Shown here in pieces: positions 39,777-41,437 of a stretch of 41,437 nt of DNA. The translations under genes and the position numbers were made by a program. Position 1 is the first letter of the stretch; every line of letters begins with the position of its first letter. The stretch spans positions 1 through 41,437 of the forward strand of contig JAJCXO010000046.1 in NCBI GenBank assembly GCA_029263395.1. The letters are read 5' to 3'. This stretch comes from Acidobacteriota bacterium. Lineage in GTDB: Bacteria > Acidobacteriota > Thermoanaerobaculia > Multivoradales > J023. A model generated the notes under the pieces. It was not told the origin of the DNA, searched no databases, and saw only the letters and a program-made list of their open reading frames with translations.

Positions 39777-40334
39777 CTAGATTTCAATTTCTTTCAGAAC
39801 CATGGACAACCTCTCGTCAATAGAACCGCTAACCGTTCTGTGATCTAGAGCATGGGTCTCCAGCAGACTCCTAATTTCATCATCGATCGCCGATTGGAAA
39901 TTCGCATCCCCTTCCCTTATCCCGTCATCCTGTACTATGAATTCGATTGGAACATAGAACAGTTGGTCGTAGCTACTCATATGCTTGATGACTAGAAACT
40001 CAAGAATTTCAGTAATATCCTCAGATTCCATTTCTTCAAGGAACAAGTGTTTGGTGTATGCCCAATGGTCCAAAATTGCTCGGTCGCAGACACAAACGGA
40101 AGAACGGTCTACAGACTGCTCATAGATCGGCTGCCCAACCAGCAGCAAGAGCTGTTTCAAGAGCTGATTATTGCCTCTCCTGAAGTACTCTTGGTCTTGA
40201 GCACGGTCGCATATGATTCGTGGAATCTCCGGAGTCACATCAACTGAGATTCGGCGCAAATTAAGTTCGCTGACCAGGACCGTTGCCAACGTAGTCTTGC
40301 CTGTACCATGGGCTCCTACCAAAGCAATGCGCAT
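39777..40334 (-). CDS. P-loop nucleotide kinase/ATPase (AAA_28-like)
   Basis: A 185-aa P-loop NTPase with Walker A GAHGTGKTT (7-15). TPEIPRIICDRA follows, then a lid-type region and VCVCDRAILDHWAYTKHLF, where the DRAxxD motif is typical of deoxynucleoside and NadR-like kinases. The single compact domain suggests a kinase for a small nucleoside or nucleotide rather than a motor ATPase. The start at 40334 is fixed by AAGGAG 9 bases upstream, and the protein fold begins exactly there; longer upstream readings have no coding look. It is the first gene of the four-gene nucleotide operon, with 21 bases between its stop and the start of the thymidylate-synthase-like gene. Confidence 0.82.
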   Translation of the reverse strand: MRIALVGAHGTGKTTLATVLVSELNLRRISVDVTPEIPRIICDRAQDQEYFRRGNNQLLKQLLLLVGQPIYEQSVDRSSVCVCDRAILDHWAYTKHLFLEEMESEDITEILEFLVIKHMSSYDQLFYVPIEFIVQDDGIREGDANFQSAIDDEIRSLLETHALDHRTVSGSIDERLSMVLKEIEI

Positions 40335-40983
40335 ATATTCAACTCCTTGACTATTGTGATTCAAAAAAGGCGTCAAGAAGGTTAACGCCGTGCGCCCGGG
40401 TGGCGGCATAGCCGCCATCTCTAGGCGCGTTGTCATGCTCGCGTAACTCCCTGCTGCGCAACTTAGACGCTGGTGGATTCCTGCATAACGCGAGCGGATC
40501 AAGAGCCAGCGGGCATACTCCAGGACTTCGGCTCCGACAAATAAGACTCTCAGGCGTCCGCGTAGCAGCAAGGCACTCGCAGCGTTTCTTCTCGGAAATC
40601 TCTGATTGCCCTCGATTCCGAGCAAGATGGCAGGCCGCTAGAAGATACTCCGAAATGCCCGTAGTGTTGACGAAGCACTCAGCACTTCCACCGTTATCCG
40701 GGGAAGCCTCTGCCCCGGATAGGCTAATTGTGCTTGTCATACTCAATCGATGCATCCCTCTGACTCCAAAGCAGATCCGACCCGTAACGAGATGTCGAAT
40801 TCGCCTGGAATCTTACTCGATCGAGTCCGCAGAGACAAATCTACGAATTGGCGAGCACTTTACGCGGTAACACCTCTGCGTTCCGAGTCCGTTGGCTCCG
40901 GGCGTCCCCCCGTTTTCGCGAAGTTGCGCTCTCCGCTACACCTCCCCACTCGCTGTTCGGTACTAGCGGCCGAACTCCGAGCC
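40335..40983. other. 649-bp region without a recognised gene
   Basis: Several short ORFs cross this stretch on both strands, but none has a ribosome-binding site plus protein-like composition, and the longest minus-strand one is rich in Cys, Arg and Pro without pattern. It probably contains the promoter of the four-gene nucleotide operon. I found no tRNA gene or duplicated attachment site here, so the boundary of the accessory region cannot be placed. Confidence 0.5.
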
Positions 40984-41274
40984 CTACCTCTGCCCGGATT
41001 CGACGGGCACTCCCTGACTGGCATGAACACCAAGAAGGACTACTTGCGGGTCACCCTGGGCCTCGTAAGAGGCAGCCAGCAAATACGGAAAACCGAACAT
41101 ACCTCCCAAGAAAATACCCTGGAACCCAAACACAAACCCTTTCTTTGTGAAGCCCTCGCGCCACGAGACCAACAACAAGAGATGGTTCAAGAAATCCGTA
41201 TTGAACTGTGAACGCCAATCCAAAGGCAGCAGGTCACCGAAGAGAACTGCCAGCCAATTGATGCCCTTCGTCAT
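40984..41274 (-). CDS. Small predicted membrane protein
   Basis: A 96-aa protein with two hydrophobic segments (NHLLLLVSW and GFVFGFQGIFLGGMFGFPYLLAA) flanked by LFGDLLPLDWRSQFNTDFL and a polar tail (YEAQGDPQVVLLGVHASQG). The ordered, amphipathic composition looks like a true protein rather than an antisense shadow, but I do not know the family. The ATG at 41274 lacks a strong ribosome-binding site. It is transcribed toward the nucleotide operon on the same strand, separated by about 650 bases. Confidence 0.5.
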   Translation of the reverse strand: MTKGINWLAVLFGDLLPLDWRSQFNTDFLNHLLLLVSWREGFTKKGFVFGFQGIFLGGMFGFPYLLAASYEAQGDPQVVLLGVHASQGVPVESGQR

Positions 41275-41437
41275 GACTCAGCAATGTATCGAGTTGAGTT
41301 GACCAACAAGCCCCACACTCGATAAAATAGCGGTAACCGAGCGTAATAAGCTCACTACGTCTGGAGCGATCCACCGAGACGGTCACGACAAGAACCGTCA
41401 CCACAAAAACGGGCACGACGGGGGCGGCAACCCCCAC

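Noticed and set aside
40351-40755. 134-aa minus-strand ORF upstream of the P-loop kinase gene
   Set aside because: Cys/Arg/Pro-rich without pattern and no clear start signal; the kinase has its own strong ribosome-binding site.
41234-41437. Possible C-terminal fragment of a gene running in from the right edge on minus
   Set aside because: Val-rich low-complexity start from a repetitive stretch, followed by a non-descript tail; it could be real but cannot be judged at the edge.

Overview
The window looks like a chromosomal piece of a moderately GC-rich, Gram-negative, environmental bacterium. It has an Mla lipid-transport operon with an outer-membrane-type lipoprotein, secreted di-haem and C25-peptidase proteins, Ser/Thr kinases with TPRs, FHA/sigma-54 regulators, SpoIIE phosphatases and propeller sensors ending in a C-x-x-C-K motif. 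This mix fits Acidobacteriota best (inference; no rRNA or other phylogenetic marker is present). No tRNA or rRNA gene was seen.

Layout. 1-2278 (minus): a type II PKS/FAS-like set, acyl carrier protein, ketosynthase and a second ketosynthase-like subunit whose catalytic Cys is replaced by Thr (chain-length-factor-like, cut by the window edge). 2548-4649 (minus): three tandem regulators with degenerate receiver domains, two with LuxR HTH and one without. An AT-rich intergenic region with three phased direct repeats follows, then a divergent 860-aa propeller/Y_Y_Y membrane protein with no kinase domain. 7565-11214 (minus): a tightly overlapping STAS-MlaE-MlaF-MlaD-lipoprotein operon. 11269-14669 (minus): a C25 (gingipain-type) peptidase coupled to a fibronectin-III-like lipoprotein. 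A G13 tract lies in the upstream gap, followed by a GT-C-like membrane protein and ettA on plus.

18150-19470 is a repeat-rich patch: three REP-like elements, a 5'-truncated REP-associated (IS200-type) transposase, and a striking array of six units with a 41-42 bp period ahead of a large secreted di-haem propeller protein. 23189-24796 holds a membrane protein and a nucleotidyltransferase overlapping a small gene. 25338-30365 carries a Ser/Thr kinase-TPR protein, an unknown protein and an FHA/sigma-54 activator in series on minus, with an unknown small protein converging on them. 30599-36376 holds a TonB-C-terminal-like protein, a Cys-rich secreted protein, a DUF2306 membrane protein, a GspG-C-terminal-like exported protein and a 7TM-SpoIIE phosphatase.

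36550-40334 (minus) is visibly less GC-rich and accessory in character. It has a frameshifted small zinc-binding protein gene, then a compact four-gene operon: P-loop nucleotide kinase, divergent thymidylate-synthase-like protein, ImmA/IrrE metallopeptidase and nucleoside 2-deoxyribosyltransferase-like protein. All but the peptidase point to nucleotide chemistry. This is the best candidate for an undescribed system: a nucleotide-targeting defence module or a modified-nucleotide pathway.

All assignments come from reading the sequence; no database search was run.
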